Below, in pieces: positions 62,369 through 64,000 of a stretch of 64,000 bases of DNA. A program made the position numbers and the translations under genes. Under the pieces are notes generated by a model. It searched no databases and was not told the origin of the DNA. It was given only the letters and a program-made list of their open reading frames with translations. The first letter of the stretch is position 1; the number at the start of each line of letters is the position of its first letter. The DNA is from Roseimaritima multifibrata (lineage in GTDB: Bacteria > Planctomycetota > Planctomycetia > Pirellulales > Pirellulaceae), in assembly GCF_007741495.1 (NCBI RefSeq), contig NZ_CP036262.1, forward strand, positions 2,914,001-2,978,000. Direction: 5' to 3'.

Positions 62369-63355
62369 ATGATGCGGAAATTTGGGACCCTTGCTAATCA
62401 AGAATTGGCACAGAAGTTGACAGACTATTTGCTGATTCAGCAGATCGTTGTATCCGCAGAAGAATCGAGTCAGGGGACTTGGGATATGTGGGTGCGCGAC
62501 GAAGACAAACTTCCTATCGCTCGCGGCGTGATGGATCGTTTTCTCAGCGACCCCAATGCGGCAGAATTTCAACAGGCAAGTCAACAAGCGAAACAGATTC
62601 GCAAACTGCAGGCGGCCGAAGCACAGCGAAGAGCGAAACTGGTGCGTAAAATGCCTCAGGGGGCGGGACCTGGTATGTTCCTCAGTCGTCCCATCCCGGT
62701 AACCATCGGCGTGATCGTGATCGCGATCATCGCGTCTTTGTTAACCAAGTTCGGGGAAATACGCGGTGGACTGGCCTATCGAATTGTCGATGGGAATGTG
62801 GTCGTCCAGGACGAACCTTTTGGGCTGAAACTGTATCGAGCGATGATGATGGTCGATCCGCTTGACTATCGGTACACCGATAACAAAGACCCGCTTGCTG
62901 AAATTCGCAAAGGACAGGTCTGGCGCCTGATCACTCCGATCTTCTTGCACGGCAGTATCATGCACTTGGCGTTTAATATGCTGGCCATGTATTCGTTGGG
63001 GGGGATTATCGAACGCTTGCATGGTTCGTGGGTGCTGCTGTTGCTGACGTTGGGGACCGGCGCGATAGCCTCGTTGGTGCAGGCGTTTACTCCGGCGGCC
63101 TTGGGTGGGTCTCCCATTGCATTGGGAGCGTCTGGAGCCATTTTTGGATTGTTCGGGTACCTTTGGGTGCGCCCGATGCTGGAACCGATGTTTCCGATCC
63201 GCATCCCGCAGTCGAGTGTCGTCATGATCATGGGCTGGATGTTTTTGTGCATGACTCCGATTATTCCAAACGTCGCCAATGCGGCTCACGTTGGCGGGTT
63301 ACTTGCAGGGATCGCCGTGGTGCCACTGGCGATTAAATTCTGGCCCGTCCGGTGA
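62369..63355 (+). CDS. Rhomboid-family intramembrane serine protease
   Basis: 328 residues from ATG 62369. N-terminal soluble domain (KFGTLANQELAQKLTDYLLIQQI...DKLPIARGVMDRFLSDP) like the GlpG cytoplasmic domain. About six membrane segments follow. Conserved WRLITPIFLHGSIMHLAFNMLAMYSLG, the active-site Ser in LGASGAIFGLFG (about residue 253), and the His in NAAHVGGLLAG (about 306). Cleaves single-span proteins within the membrane. Substrate unknown. Overlaps the next start by GTGA. Confidence 0.95.
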   Translation: MMRKFGTLANQELAQKLTDYLLIQQIVVSAEESSQGTWDMWVRDEDKLPIARGVMDRFLSDPNAAEFQQASQQAKQIRKLQAAEAQRRAKLVRKMPQGAGPGMFLSRPIPVTIGVIVIAIIASLLTKFGEIRGGLAYRIVDGNVVVQDEPFGLKLYRAMMMVDPLDYRYTDNKDPLAEIRKGQVWRLITPIFLHGSIMHLAFNMLAMYSLGGIIERLHGSWVLLLLTLGTGAIASLVQAFTPAALGGSPIALGASGAIFGLFGYLWVRPMLEPMFPIRIPQSSVVMIMGWMFLCMTPIIPNVANAAHVGGLLAGIAVVPLAIKFWPVR

Positions 63356-64000
63356 ATCGCATCCGTGCTTGGTTCCTCGGTCCCGCAGGTGTTTACCAGG
63401 TCCTTCGGCTCGCCCTGCCTTTGATTATCAGTACCGGGACCTTGTCCTTGGTCTTGTTTATTGATCGTACTTTGCTGCTGCGGTACGAGGGGGCGGCGAT
63501 GAGTGCGGCGATGGCCGCAGGGAATCTGTACTGGACTCTGGTCTGTCTTCCTTTTGGATTGGTGTCGATGACCGGCGCCTTTGTTGCCCAGTACGTCGGC
63601 AGCAATCAACGGCACCAAGTTGGCAAGCTCCTTTGGCAGTCGATCTGGTTTGCGTTGGCAACCGTCCCGCTGTTCATCGCCCTTGCGATCTTTACCCCCT
63701 GGTTTTTTGAAGTCACGGGACAGCCGCCCGAACTGTTGCGTTTGGAAACGATCTACATGCGGATCCTTTTGATTGGAGCGGTGGGGTCGGTGATTGAAAT
63801 GGCGCTCAGTGGTTTTTTCAGCGGCATCGAAAAAACTCAGACGGTCATGTGGGTCAGCATCCTTTCTGCAATCCTGAATATCGTTCTGGATGTGGTTCTA
63901 ATCTTTGGTTGGGGGCCGGTTCCTGAAATGGGAATCGTCGGGGCGGGGATCGCCAGTGCCATCTCGTTTTGGTTTAAAGCGATCCTGTTTGCGGGGCTGA
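63352..64000 (+). CDS. MATE-family efflux transporter (C-terminus cut by window edge)
   Basis: 216 residues visible, starting at GTG 63352 overlapping the rhomboid stop. Multiple spans: LRLALPLIISTGTLSLVLFIDRTLLL, AAGNLYWTLVCLPFGLVSMTGAFVAQYVGSN and FALATVPLFIALAIFTPWFF. The motifs FIDRTLLL, AQYVGSNQRHQVGK and IEKTQTVMWVSILSAILNIVLDVVLIFGWGPVPEMGIVGAGIA fit MATE (NorM/DinF) transporters, which export drugs or metabolites with Na+ or H+. Probably in one transcript with nagB and the rhomboid gene. The right half is outside the window. Confidence 0.92.
   Translation, partial: MNRIRAWFLGPAGVYQVLRLALPLIISTGTLSLVLFIDRTLLLRYEGAAMSAAMAAGNLYWTLVCLPFGLVSMTGAFVAQYVGSNQRHQVGKLLWQSIWFALATVPLFIALAIFTPWFFEVTGQPPELLRLETIYMRILLIGAVGSVIEMALSGFFSGIEKTQTVMWVSILSAILNIVLDVVLIFGWGPVPEMGIVGAGIASAISFWFKAILFAGL

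Overview
The window looks like the chromosome of a planctomycete, most likely a member of the Pirellulaceae (Rhodopirellula or Rosistilla type). The evidence is the gene content: a DUF1559 protein with a prepilin-type N-terminus, several PQQ-like beta-propeller proteins, twin-arginine Gfo/Idh/MocA oxidoreductases, a Ser/Thr kinase facing an ECF sigma factor, a short DUF6800-type protein, zinc-ribbon/GYF membrane proteins and mixed monohaem CXXCH proteins. Genes are mostly single or in short operons, many starts lack a clear Shine-Dalgarno sequence, and GTG/TTG starts are common. No rRNA, tRNA, CRISPR array, phage or intact insertion sequence was found.

Layout. 1-3.3 kb: a truncated Ser/Thr kinase divergent from an ECF-like sigma factor. 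3.4-7.5 kb: pectate-lyase-like secreted protein, L-serine dehydratase (sdaA), a secreted unknown and a DUF6800-type protein. 7.6-16.8 kb: topoisomerase I with a lysine-rich tail, a PpiD/SurA-like membrane protein with an 18-bp coding repeat, a methyltransferase, polyprenyl synthetase and dxs (isoprenoid precursor supply). 16.9-22.8 kb: META-like protein, PQQ-propeller, Gfo/Idh oxidoreductase, DUF1559 pseudopilin, lipoprotein and a degenerate sigma-54-activator-like protein. 23.4-26.5 kb: pepP-accB-accC on the minus strand. 26.9-30.4 kb: a large TPR protein. 30.8-35 kb: a cbb3-oxidase maturation operon (ccoH, SafE-like, ccoI, ccoS) without the oxidase structural genes. 35.4-39.7 kb: cytochrome-like protein, Rrf2 regulator, secreted unknown and a membrane P-loop ATPase of KAP-like layout.

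40.4-50.5 kb: a second Gfo/Idh oxidoreductase, acpS, an unknown, a tyrosine-phosphatase-like/CXXCH fusion next to arfB, a PQQ-propeller, a Met/Gly-rich protein, a HisA-like protein overlapping a DUF2617-like gene, and a zinc-ribbon membrane protein. 50.5-57 kb: sulfite reductase hemoprotein (cysI), a small membrane protein and a third PQQ-propeller. 54.9-61.3 kb: a four-gene minus-strand operon (CXXCH protein, zinc-ribbon/GYF protein with a 17-copy hexanucleotide repeat, redoxin/haem/copper-monooxygenase-like/EF-hand protein, RND exporter). 61.5-64 kb: nagB, rhomboid protease and a MATE transporter cut by the right edge.

The most unusual structure is in the intergenic DNA. Two copies (22.8-23.2 and 39.7-40.1 kb) of a roughly 380-bp element have near-perfect 38-40 bp terminal inverted repeats. 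The outermost arm sequence differs between the copies but stays self-complementary within each, as if the element had inserted into the centres of two different palindromes. Separately, two tandem arrays of palindromic units (30.4-30.8 and 35.1-35.4 kb) share arms but have unrelated loops, and several smaller palindrome families recur in other gaps. No mobilising enzyme is present in the window.
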